DNA from: Actinernus sp. WN-2022
Lineage: Eukaryota > Cnidaria > Anthozoa > Actiniaria > Actinernidae
Length of the DNA: 64,000 bases
Assembly: GCA_030867875.1 (NCBI GenBank)
Contig: JAOWCC010001751.1
Location: 22,994,369 to 23,058,368 of the forward strand
Reading direction: 5' to 3'
Numbering within the stretch: position 1 is the first letter of the stretch; every line of letters starts with the position of its first letter. The position numbers and the translations under genes were made by a program. The notes under the pieces were generated by a model. That model had not been told where the DNA came from, did no database searches, and saw only the letters and a list, made by a program, of their open reading frames with translations. Below are positions 11,001 through 19,413 of the stretch, in pieces.

Positions 11001-14000
11001 ACGACCCGAAAAAAACGATACATTATATATAAAAAAACGCAAAGATAAAAACACAAAAATAATTGATAGGATCAAGGGAAATCAGTGCAAAAGGTTTAGA
11101 AGAAAAAAGAAGGTAACAGAAAAAGAACAAAAAAGTAAGAAAAAGTATCACTAGCTACTGGCCAAGGTTTCGATCCGGGCCGTCTAGTAGCCTACAGTGG
11201 TGATTCCACTCTGAATCACCACTCATCTAACCCAATCAGTGTCTGATTTCGAGAACGCACTTGTGCGCCTCAGCTGGGGCTATGGTGGCAATTCCAATTA
11301 TCTCTACTTATGCTATTTTTAACTGCCTTTTGAAAAAGAAAGAAAAACTGAAATGCTATGGCGGATTAGCCCATTGCTTCATTGGTACATGTCCTTTACC
11401 AGTATTACAACTGCAACGCAATCGCGAGACAAGTTGCATGAAAGATTGCACCGTGTAACACCCCCAGGATTGCAACTGCAACGCAATCGCGAGACAAGTT
11501 GTATGAAAGATTGCATCGTGTAACACCCCAGGATTGCAACTGCAACGCAATCGCGAGACAAGTTGCATGAAAGATTGAACAGTGTAACACCCCCAGTATT
11601 GCAATTGCAATGCAACTGCGAGACAAGTTGCATGAAAGATTGCACCCTGTATCAGAGCCTTAATGGAAGAGATTATACACTCCATGGAATGATAAAATAC
11701 TAAATTGTTTTCTTATATATTTTTAAGTGCCACAGCAGATATGGCCGTGCATGGTACAGAGGCTCGTTTGATAGTGACGCACAGGGGAGACGTGTCGTGG
11801 CTTAACCCTGCTATCGTCAAGAGTTCTTGTGGCATAGACATCGCGTTCTTTCCAATCGATGATCAGCTATGTGAACTGAGATTCGGCTCATGGTCCTATA
11901 CTCTCAAGTACATGAATATTATTCCACAAAAATCATCAGCAGATTTATCTTCGTAAGTACTTGGGGGAACTCTAAGAGGTTTCGAAGGGTGTTTGTTGTA
12001 AAGCCACAACCAAATTAACGTAACGTTCAACCGTCTGTTTTACTGAAATTATATTTGATATAACATGTATGTCACCTAATAGTCCAATTCGTAGTCATCT
12101 TGAAAGGTAACCAAGCCTTAGCCTCGCATGGAGTTGACCCTGCACTGATACAAACCCTCTTGCTATAAATATGGATAGATTTTGGCTATCATACTAACTT
12201 AGCCTCTAGCTAAGCTGTCTCAACTCCAGCCTTGATGTCACAAAAGGCTTGGTTACCTTTCAAAATGGCGGTCAAGACTACGAATTGGACTATTTCAAGA
12301 ACGCTGCCATTTAAAAAATAAAATTAGAAACAATTGCGATGCGCTCCGCTGTCATATTTTTACTTTGTATGTTTTGTTTTTATTCGGCAATCTTTATGCA
12401 ATAAGGTGTAATTGCTATATTTATAGCTAGTTTTCTCGTAACACCGGGTCTATGGCCACACAAACCTACTCATGATCATTTATCATACAATGTCATTACT
12501 AAAGAAAGAATATATATATTGCAATATTTACTTACCAGATACGTAGAGAATGGAGAGTGGATACTTCTAAGCGCCAAGGCATACCGCAAGGTTAAGGAGT
12601 ACGCCTGCTGCGAGGGAAAGTATCCGGAAGTAACATTTCACTTGGAATTGCGCAGGCGCACTTTGTTCTACATGATGAACTTTTTCTTGCCTTGCGTGCT
12701 CATCGCTGTACTAACCCTCCTCGTCTTCCTTTTACCGCCGGAGTCTGGGGAGAGGATGTCGTTCGGGGTGACGGTACTCTTGTCATTCACTATACTCATT
12801 CTTATGCTCATGGTAAGTGGGTGAATTCTTCCTGCAAATAAAGTATATAATAAGCAACTTTATTTACGTGTCACTAATTGGGGAGACGAATTCCTTGGTC
12901 AAATTGGAATTTAGCTTGGTTTTAGATGAATAGGAGATATTGTAGTTGAGTCTACGAATAGCAGTTTCAGCGGTATTGACCCGAACGCCTCACTTCAATG
13001 TAATGAAGCGCTATTCAAACTGTGTATCTAAATTAGTCGTGCTTGTTTAGGAGGGTGTTGGTGTCGTGTAAGAATGATGGTTTCAATGGCGCTTCATTAC
13101 ATTGAAGTGAGGCGTTCGGGTCAATACCGCTGAAACTGCTATTCGTAGACTCAACTACAATATCTCCTATTGTAATAAATGAATTCGTAAAGACCTCATA
13201 AGACGCAATATATACACATTGTTCCTTCCCGTTAGACACGACAACTTTACACCAGCGTCCTGCAACTTTCTTTAAAAACAAAATTACAAAACTGAATTAC
13301 ACTATTAAAAGAGAAATACCATGTGGATGTCCTGATATGCCTTTCAAACGCTTTTGATAGAGAATGGCAAAGATTAAAGTGGATTACAAAAGCTTATTCA
13401 AGAAACTTGATTTCGGTTATAGTAAAACAATTACAAGTTGCTCTAAATGTCTCTTAAAAAGCAGTATTTTTCACCCACTCGAATCTTTGCCATCAGTTCA
13501 CCAAAATTGTCTAAATTTTCTCCAGTATACCTGGAAAGCACACACTGCCAATCTGAGTAGCCTTATTTTTAATGTATACATTCGTTTGAGTTTACCGCCA
13601 TGCAGGACAAGCCTCAAATGATCCGAAGGTTCATCAGTACAAATGCTAGCAATAAGTCAGTTTCTACAAAATTATCAACAAGGAATATGAAGAATATGGC
13701 TGGCATCAATGGAGATTTTGCAGGTAGTTTGAAGAAACAACTCATCGGAAAGAAAAACTAATAACAGGGCTTGGAGAGACAGCTGCATATTGCATGCAAT
13801 TACCAACTGTGCAAAGTTTTCAGGATATATTTTAGATACAAGTGCCTTACCCACCACCATACATTTTCCTGTATTTTTTTATCTGTGCAATAAGTTTTTA
13901 ACTTTGTAAAGTAAAACCATATACCCCTAAAATTTGGCAATCTTGCTTACTTTGAAGTGCTCTTTCGAGCCACCATATTAGATTTTGCATCTGTTGAGTT

Positions 14001-17000
14001 TTCGAATTACCTGAAAAATCCCCATTGATACCCGAGACATTGTGCTAGTTGATAATTAGCAGTAACTCAAGCAAGGGGCACTGTCAACCCCAAAATAATA
14101 ATAAAAGACGAAAATAACTACTAAGAGTATCATGAAATCCCCAATTACTAGCATTATTTTATAGCAAAATCAGTCTAAAATCTAGAATAAGTAAACAGTA
14201 AAAGGAATTCCAAATATTTTGGTTTACAAAAATACTTCGCATCCTCCACTCTTTCGCGGGGGACTCAATGAAGGAGCGATAAGAGGCGGGTGTCTTCACA
14301 GCTAGGGTACTATTCACTCTATACATCTCATACCTTCCCGTATGTTGCTCCTCAGGAAAAATTGCCAGCCACGTCCAAAGCTCTGCCTCTCATTGCTGTT
14401 TACTACGCATGTACCATTATCGAGGTCTCGGTCGCAATGTTCATGGCCTGTCTCATGATGAGATTTTATCATCCTGAAAAATCGTCTGCTCCGCTACCGG
14501 GATGGGTAAAGGTAAGAAGCATACAGCAGGGGCTGCCCTGTAGTAAAATTGTCGGTGGGGCAAATGTTCCATGCATTCTGGCATTTTGAGGGAACGATAT
14601 TTACTTTTTTCACAAAAGTTGGTGGGGCAGTCACCTGGCCACACGGTAGCGCCACTCCCGTATTAGAAAATATATACAGCAAAATGTCTGCCTCATACCC
14701 AGATCTCTCTCAATCTCGCCCAATCTCGCCCTTTGAACTCGTACAGTCGGTCGCGCTCTTTTATTCTGAGAGCATGCAAATAAGGAAGGCAAAATGTTTT
14801 AATGCGAGGCTGAAATGGTAATTTCGTATTTCGGCTGCAGTATTCGGATCCTGATTTTGAAAAGATTTTTCTCTTTTTCAAAAATTGTTTTTTTAATGTA
14901 AAACATTGAAATTGATTATTCATTGTAATGTAGCTGATAAAATTGATAACCTAGCTGGTAGAGGTGCACACGCTATCCGTTTTCAAAATTGTGAAAATCA
15001 AAGCCTAATGTTTTTGCAGTTTTTCAAATTTAAAAGTATGAATTATTTCGTTGGACGTTATCTAGACTGTAACAATTTGAAATTCAGTAGGAGCTCCTTC
15101 CCCTACATTAAGGGTTAGAAACCATGCTTTAAAGAAAACCCGCACCACCTACGTTATTCTTCTCTCTTCCAAATGTAGATGTGCGTCATGAACTACTGCG
15201 CACGGTTTGTTGGCCTCAGCAAATCCGCTGACCGCGTACGACAGGAGCTTGTTATTCAAGACCTACGGCAAGGTAATAATCTTGGTATGTTTAATTTCTG
15301 CTCATTGTGGATGTTCTAAATAAGGAACCGGCCATTAATTAGAGAACCGCGATGGCGTGGGGTTAGTTTTCGCGGCAAACGTTATGCTCCGCTGGCCAGA
15401 AGAACGAAGGCTCTGGTTTCAAATACAAGTTTCCTAGGTCTTAAACGTTTTTAGTAAATAATTTTACAACTTAGTAAACCCACAGTGAATTACAAATTAC
15501 GAAAACTTCAACCTGTTAAAGTCCTAGGCTTAGCTTTTAAGTAGTTTTCCTGTTTTTTGCGAAACACTTCACGTACGAACTTAAAATAAGTCGCCTGTTT
15601 TCTTTTAGTTTCGGCGGGAAACTGCGGAGATGCGCGCGCGACCGGTTCATCAAAAGCGCATGCGCGTGACGTTTTGCCGCGGTGTGGATCTCTACATTGG
15701 AGACTGTGAATCCCTCATGGCTCGTCTCCAAAAATGGGGACACAAAAGAACCACTGAGGATGTAAACAAATCTCTGGCGGTGACCACCCACTGTATCGAC
15801 AAATAAGGTCGACTCGGCGTGGTATTCTAGGCCTGACTAGCGAATGAGACCTCAACTCCCTAACTATAACCACAGTAGCAATCGCACAGCAGTTGATCGA
15901 ATGTGACAAAGTGCCGAAACAACTGGTAAAATAGAGGGGAAGGAGCTGGTGCAAAATATATTTTACCGATTTACCCCGCGTATTATATGTTATGTAAGTT
16001 TTGTCCGTATAATAACTATATGTAGATATGTGTATCCATGCACGTATATATAATATTTTCCATTTATATGTTGTATAATTTAGTTGATACAAGATACAAG
16101 ACTCCATTTAAACCAGCTTTGCTGAATAGGACATTGTCATTATGGCGTCATTTTACTACAACTACCAGAATCCTTTTCAAATTCTTTTTCTTATTCAAAT
16201 TTATCAATTCCTTTGAGAATTCCAAGACAATGGTCCACATTAAAGGAACAAAACAATCCGCGCAGAGAGTTCTGGTAGTTGTAGTGTGTGACGTCATCAT
16301 GCAAGTGTCCTATTGGAATATTTGGTTAGAAATAAATAAATAAAATGGGGCCCCTATCAATTTTCATGCAGCAATACACGGTTGCGTACCAACTTATTTA
16401 AGGGAACTTCTTATGCCATATGCCCCACGACGTAATTTGCGCTCATCTACAAAGAGCTTACTTGTTGTTCCTCGGTCTATGTCTTGCACATATGACGATC
16501 GCGCATTTTCAATCTCGGCGCCTAAGCTCTGGAACGCTCTGCCTTACAGCATCAGAAATGCTGAGTCCGTCACGCAATTTAAGTCTCTTCTTAAGACATA
16601 TTTATTTAATCTATAGTTTTTTTTAGTTTTTTTATTCACGTATACATGGTTTACAGTTCGATTAGATTAGATTAAATTAGGATTGTTATTGTATTTCCCA
16701 TAAAGTGTAAGCGCATTGAGGCTAGTCGAAATGCGCGGAAAAGAACTGTAATTATTATTATTATAATAAACGGGGGCCAAAGAATTTCAATAAGATGGGG
16801 AAATTAGGCGGCAAAATTGAGGCGTTTTTCATTTGCACCAGCCCTCCCTCTAATTGATAACCAGTCCCGAAAAGGGAGGTGCTCGTATGACTCGATGTTT
16901 CCTTTCCATGCCGACAGCCAAGTTACGCGAAAACAGAAGCACAGCGAACACGAAGATGAACGTGCTAACAGATCACATATTCAAGATTGAGGAAGCTGGA

Positions 17001-17135
17001 GCGAAGCGAGAGGAATGGAGGATGGCCGCCATTATCATTAACCGTTTGTTCGTGTGGATCTACCTCATCACTATTATCATAACGCTATTAGCCGTCATGC
17101 TTCAAGCACCACGTTTTAGGAGTGGTAATATGTGA
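2027..17135 (+). CDS. nicotinic acetylcholine receptor-like Cys-loop channel subunit (9 exons)
   Basis: Joined exons 2027-2087, 4390-4529, 6796-6840, 9619-9728, 11728-11952, 12539-12812, 14356-14511, 15179-15272 and 16918-17135 give 1323 nt, a 440-aa subunit plus stop, with matching phases (1,0,0,2,2,0,0,1). The protein has a signal peptide (about 1-21), loop D 'TNVWVRQYW' (W79), 'WLPD' (110-113), a Cys-loop C153-C167 with the canonical 13 residues between, loop B W174, loop C Y215/C217/C218/Y222, then M1 (~239-259), M2 (267-285), M3 (~295-320) and M4 (~405-430). M2 has Glu at -1' (E265), Leu at 9' (L275) and Glu at 20' (E286), as in cation-selective members. Vicinal cysteines mark an alpha-type subunit. 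Family role: a plasma-membrane pentameric ligand-gated cation channel. The loop A tyrosine is replaced by L117, so the ligand is uncertain. Length fits the family, with a short M3-M4 loop. Confidence 0.93.
3180..3360 (+). repeat. dispersed repeat, copy 1
   Basis: Sequence from 'ggtaacaatggtatcac' through 'ttttctgccatcgactgtag' is repeated, diverged, on the opposite strand at about 26950-27190. A 176-codon open frame at 2788-3318 crosses it but resembles no family I recognise. Confidence 0.55.
3582..3840. mobile_element. TA-flanked MITE
   Basis: Termini GGCCCTTTGCAGCTAACA and TGTTAGCTGCAAAGGGCC are exact inverses, flanked by TA (3580-3581, 3841-3842). A second inner inverted pair (gtactggagagcaa / ttgctctccagc) is present. 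A diverged relative sits at about 40027-40312. Confidence 0.8.
4390..4529 (+). CDS. receptor exon 2: N-terminal helix and first beta strand
   Basis: A pyrimidine-rich acceptor (ttctccttgtcttaccag) precedes the exon and donor GTAAGA follows it. It encodes 'MEERLTRELLGAYN' and 'VTVTFGIALPQLMQV', matching the N-terminal helix and beta 1 of nicotinic subunits. An alternative first exon could begin at ATG 4329 and read straight through, because that frame is open and starts with a leader-like sequence. Confidence 0.88.
4690..4935 (+). repeat. dispersed repeat shared with 31080-31360
   Basis: The stretch 'ctcctcaactattttattgttcctctactag' through 'gagctcggaaaaaggtgtag' recurs near 31127-31215 in the same orientation. 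The flanking 'caataaaatgtttcgtttacc' appears inverted at about 31322-31352. Confidence 0.6.
5130..6095. repeat. 31-33 bp minisatellite, about 30 copies
   Basis: The unit contains 'agaatagatagtgagtag' and 'cttagccaatc', in two versions: a 31-bp form with 'cacag' and a 33-bp form with 'ccggcag', interspersed irregularly. It lies in receptor intron 2. Each unit carries a CCAAT pentamer. Confidence 0.95.
6796..6840 (+). CDS. receptor exon 3: loop D micro-exon
   Basis: This 45-nt phase 0-0 exon encodes 'DEKNEVVSTNVWVRQ', the conserved DEKNQ...TNVW segment. It supplies the complementary-face tryptophan W79. Acceptor is ctcttttcag and donor GTGAGT. Confidence 0.93.
7777..7950 (+). repeat. hairpin and (ATT)n tail of a LINE/SINE 3' end
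   Basis: Arms of about 50 bp at 7777-7826 and 7860-7909 pair around 'atatggaacgaaacactacc'. The tail reads 'gatatggcgctatataaa' then repeated att, the usual 3' end of anthozoan LINE-related repeats. It lies in receptor intron 3. Confidence 0.55.
8245..8735. repeat. 62-bp satellite, 8 copies
   Basis: 'accgtaagtt' recurs at 62-bp spacing from about 8264 to 8698; other unit parts are 'aaccaatcatagcctacgaa' and 'gttacctgcgaggtccg'. Copies are nearly identical. It is in receptor intron 3, and the edges (8060-8190) hold degraded related sequence. Confidence 0.93.
8796..9094. mobile_element. MITE with AAAGGGGCTRTGTCA ends
   Basis: Left end 'taaaggggctatgtcatgg' mirrors 'ccgtgacacagcccctttaa' at 9074-9093. 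Similar ends appear at about 32860 and 35485-35512, so this is a family. It abuts the LINE fragment that follows. Confidence 0.65.
9094..9594 (+). pseudogene. 5'-truncated LINE, C-terminal domain and 3' tail
   Basis: The frame to 9333 encodes 'QAVMVYKSLNDLAPEYLSSK', 'SLRDSANKLAIPLRRTNYLK' and 'NSFSYSGAVLRNSL', a very common C-terminus of anthozoan LINE polyproteins. It is followed by an AT-rich 3' UTR ending in aataaagttatcttatctatct. It ends about 25 nt before receptor exon 4. Confidence 0.85.
9619..9728 (+). CDS. receptor exon 4: W..D..L.W and WLPD motifs
   Basis: The exon encodes 'YWRDPRLAWN' and 'LWLPDISILN', the loop A region, ending in phase 2 at donor GTGAGT. The acceptor (gtgctctacag) lies only about 25 nt after the tail of a LINE fragment. 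The usual loop A tyrosine ('LYN') is a leucine here. Confidence 0.93.
9777..10440. mobile_element. nested inverted-repeat elements
   Basis: An inner element (9941-10171) has ends 'aggtcgctacacac' / 'gtgtgtgccgacct' and many 'ggacttgtccc' motifs. It lies inside an outer pair: 'aacttaagcatccacgacgg' near 9783 against 'cgtcgccgtcctagttgcttaag' near 10350. A further palindrome spans 10335-10425 ('cgtctcgtcgcc' type arms). Confidence 0.55.
11160..11245 (-). repeat. tRNA-like SINE head (candidate)
   Basis: On the minus strand a box A-like GGTTAGATGAGTGG (11232-11219) and a box B-like CCGGATCGAAACC (11178-11166) are correctly ordered. The intervening sequence does not fold as a clear tRNA, so a SINE is preferred to a tRNA gene. 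Confidence 0.4.
11404..11650. repeat. 64-65 bp tandem repeat, 4 copies
   Basis: 'caactgcaacgcaatcgcga' begins at 11408, 11473 and 11537, with a diverged copy at 11602. Unit also holds 'gacaagttgcatgaaagatt'. It is in receptor intron 4, just before exon 5. Confidence 0.92.
11728..11952 (+). CDS. receptor exon 5: Cys-loop and loop B
   Basis: Encodes residues 119-194, including the disulphide loop from C153 to C167 with 'FFPIDDQ' and the following 'FGSWSY' containing loop B W174. Acceptor is tatatttttaag and donor GTAAGT in phase 2. A 64-65 bp tandem repeat ends about 80 nt upstream. Confidence 0.95.
12082..12290. mobile_element. TA-flanked MITE
   Basis: Ends GTCCAATTCGTAGTC and GACTACGAATTGGAC are inverse, and 'aaaggtaaccaagcc' pairs with 'ggcttggttacctt'. 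TA sits at each border (12080-12081, 12291-12292). It lies in receptor intron 5. Confidence 0.8.
12539..12812 (+). CDS. receptor exon 6: loop C, M1 and M2
   Basis: Encodes 'EYACCEGKYPEVTF' (agonist-site vicinal cysteines C217/C218), the RRRTLFY pre-M1 motif, M1, the 'PPESGE' linker and M2 up to position 19'. The intron falls between 19' and 20' of M2. Donor is GTAAGT. Confidence 0.96.
12930..13170. mobile_element. foldback MITE with perfect 82-bp arms
   Basis: Arms 12930-13011 and 13089-13170 read as exact reverse complements ('ataggagatattgtagttga' at the outer end), with a 77-bp spacer. No mismatch was seen, suggesting a young insertion. It is in receptor intron 6. Confidence 0.9.
13320..13620 (+). 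repeat. dispersed repeat with coding-like sequence, copy 1
   Basis: An 85-codon frame begins 'MAKIKVDYKSLFKKLDFGYS'. A diverged copy with 'MAKIKMDYLRLFKKLYFGYS' lies on the minus strand at 28968-28762. Similarity covers leader and frame; no known domain is recognised. Confidence 0.6.
14356..14511 (+). CDS. receptor exon 7: M2-M3 linker and M3
   Basis: Opens with E286 (20') and 'KLPATSKALPLIAVYYA', the M2-M3 loop and M3, and ends in 'LPGWVK' before donor GTAAGA. The acceptor (gttgctcctcag) is pyrimidine-rich and the phase is 0-0. Confidence 0.95.
15179..15272 (+). CDS. receptor exon 8: start of M3-M4 cytoplasmic loop
   Basis: Encodes 'MCVMNYCARFVGLSK' and a charged stretch, corresponding to the post-M3 amphipathic segment of nicotinic subunits (normally '...L..CAWFLRM'). 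Acceptor is ttctctcttccaaatgtag; phase 1 donor is GTAATA. Confidence 0.88.
15370..15690. mobile_element. MITE copy of the CACACCGCGG family, degraded left end
   Basis: The interior ('gttatgctccgctggcca', 'gtaaataattttacaacttag', 'cttcaacctgttaaagtc') matches the intact copy at 18888-19220. The right end CGTTTTGCCGCGGTGTG is intact at about 15669-15687; the left end is decayed to ttcgcggcaaacg. Confidence 0.75.
16126..16313. mobile_element. short inverted-repeat MITE
   Basis: 'taggacattgtcattatggcgtca' at the left pairs with 'tgacgtcatcatgcaagtgtccta' at the right, and 'ctacaactaccagaa' with 'ttctggtagttgtag'. It lies in receptor intron 8. Confidence 0.7.
16340..16775 (+). pseudogene. 5'-truncated LINE, C-terminal domain and 3' tail
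   Basis: Encodes 'YDDRAFSISAPKLWNALPYS' and 'AESVTQFKSLLKTYLFNL' to a stop at 16614-16616, the L2/CR1-like C-terminus. It is followed by a 3' UTR with 'gtgtaagcgcattgag' and an ATT-rich tail near 16755. It is in receptor intron 8. Confidence 0.85.
16918..17135 (+). CDS. receptor exon 9: M4 and C-terminus
   Basis: Encodes the pre-M4 amphipathic helix ('EEWRMAAIIINRLFVWIYL'), M4 and a short extracellular tail ending '...FRSGNM' at TGA 17133-17135. Acceptor is tgtttcctttccatgccgacag. No convincing AATAAA follows closely. Confidence 0.93.
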
Positions 17136-17221
17136 ACTCCAGTCAGTGCCTCTATTTAGCCACGGCAGAAATTAACTTAGCTCATTCATGTGCTCACCGT
17201 GTGGGAACAGATGTAAAAATA

Positions 17222-17333
17222 TGGCTAGAGTGAACAAGTTGCACCATAAATATGTTGTCGGTAAGTGGTCGGTAAGTGGTCGGCCGACCACTTACCGACA
17301 ACATATTTACGGTGCAACTTGTTCACTTTAGCC
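17222..17333. repeat. long hairpin downstream of the receptor stop
   Basis: 'gtgaacaagttgcaccataa' pairs with 'ttacggtgcaacttgttcac', and 'atatgttgtcggtaagtggtcgg' pairs with 'ccgaccacttaccgacaacatat', around a GGCCGACC centre. One arm carries an extra 'ggtaagtggtc'. It begins about 87 nt after the stop. Confidence 0.85.
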
Positions 17334-18887
17334 TAAAAATACACGTACAAAAAATGGATGATTCTGGGGAGCTGAGTGGCACAGCGTGTATGCGCTCGTC
17401 TAACACGGCTGTGACCCGGGTTTCACCCCCGGACACGGCGTCATATGTGAGTTGGGTCACTCGTCTCCGGGTTCTCCGGTTTTCCTCCCTACGTAAAATT
17501 CAACATGCGAGTAGTGTTGTAAATATTGAACGTAGTGGAAAAACGTGTGTGGAGAATGCTCGGATCATTGGCAGTATCTGCAAGAGGCCTAATAAGCCTA
17601 AATACCGAGGGTAAACAAAATATTTGAAAGATTCGATTGGCTAACAGCATTGCAGTTCAAACATATACCAGTGCAGAAGGTGTATTGACCAGTGCAGGAA
17701 TCTGTAATGACAAGTGCAAGTGACACTTTTCACAAACACCAAAATCGGAGTTTTTACCTTGATAAGAATATATTCGGCTCCCTAGAAGTCCACAATTCAC
17801 TCAATCTATCATATACAATATAACGGCCAATGTCGAGGGAAAGAAGGGCGAGCATCGGTTTGGCTGGGTGGGCTATCCCTTTGACGTCTTTTTCCAAAGA
17901 TAACACGAATCTATTTCGAAGTTTCCTCGGTTTGGGAGAGGAGGAAATCACAGTGTTCGTACAGAATAATAATAATAAAATTCAAGGACTTTTCAAGGCA
18001 GGAATTCATTTTTCAAGACTCAAGAGAATGTACTTGACTAGAGCCTTAGTTCCAAGATGGCAGGCAGGCCGACATCAAAAGGATTATATTTAATGCTATG
18101 TATATTTTTTCAGACTCTTACATATTCTATTATTATGGGCAAATTCAAGGTCTAATCAAGGCCATATGAAGAAATTCTATGACTTTTCATGGAGTTTTCA
18201 ATTCAATGGGTTTTCAATGATTCTCTCTGAAATTCGAGTACTTTTCAAGACTGTGAAAATAAGCTGCTGTTACACTACCCCAGATAAAGTCGTTTACCCA
18301 GTAAAATTGGCCCAATAAAATCCATCTGGGGTTTGAATTTAGCTGGGTACAGCGGTTACACGAAGACCGTTGAATATCACGCCCCAGTAACTTTGTGGTG
18401 CGAAGGCCTATTGTACTGTCAGATCCTCGAAATGTCATTGGCTGAACTATCTGGGGTCGGCAGCGACCCCTAAGACTTATCAAGGGAAAGTTCCATTGTT
18501 CTTTCTTTCGTAACTATGGAAATATACCTAGGTACGTTTTCTCCCGGGGAAATCGGTTAGACACGAAAACACGAATTTACCCGGGTAAATTTCCAATATA
18601 CCTAGTAAAACTGGTCTAGTGTAACCGCAGCTATTGAGTCATCAGCGTACTCCAGTAGAAGCTGTTGTTTGTTGTTTATCATACAAACACCCTTCTTTCC
18701 CTCATTGTCATTGTTTTACTACAATGCTTATATTTGTACAGTGTAAAAATTGGACGCAAATAAAACATCGCTTTTTACAAAGACCCTTTTCACAAGGGAG
18801 TTTCTCATGGCAAGAAAAAAGGTTTCTACGACGCAATCAATCTTGCGTGAGCGATCACGTAATTTTCCACGGTATACGTATGCACAC

Positions 18888-19220
18888 CGCGGCAAAACGG
18901 TATGCTCCGCTGGCCAAAAGAACGAAGGCTCTGCTATCAAATACAAATTACCGAGGGTTTCAACCTTTTTAGTAAATAATTTTATAACTTAGTAAACTCA
19001 CAGTGAATTACAAATTAAGAAAACTTCAACCTGTTAAAGTCTTAGGCTTAGCTTTTAAGTAGTTTTCTTATTTTTTGACAAAACAGTTCACAAATGGTGC
19101 TTTTAAACAGAAATTTTAAAATCACGGGTATGTGCCTGTTGTTTCATTTCAGTTTTCGCGGGAAGCGCGCCGACAAGAAATAGCAAATACGCATGCGCGT
19201 AACGTTTTGCCGCGGTGTGA
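18888..19220. mobile_element. MITE with CACACCGCGG ends and 9-bp target duplication
   Basis: The terminal inverted repeat CACACCGCGGCAAAACG / CGTTTTGCCGCGGTGTG is intact. ATACGTATG lies directly outside both ends, a 9-bp duplication of the Mutator-like length. An older copy is at 15370-15690. Confidence 0.82.
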
Positions 19221-19413
19221 TACGTATGTCCTTAGTTCCAATGGCAATCAGCCAATCAGAAAATGCCGAGCAGTTGTAAAATCGTTAATTATCAAATACA
19301 CTCCAAAGAGCAACCGAAGTTGCTCAATAGGCATAACATTTTGACTTGAAATCTTCCCTAATAATCGAGGGCTATAGCTTGGTGTGACTCATGCCCATGC
19401 ATGTCCGTAGCCT

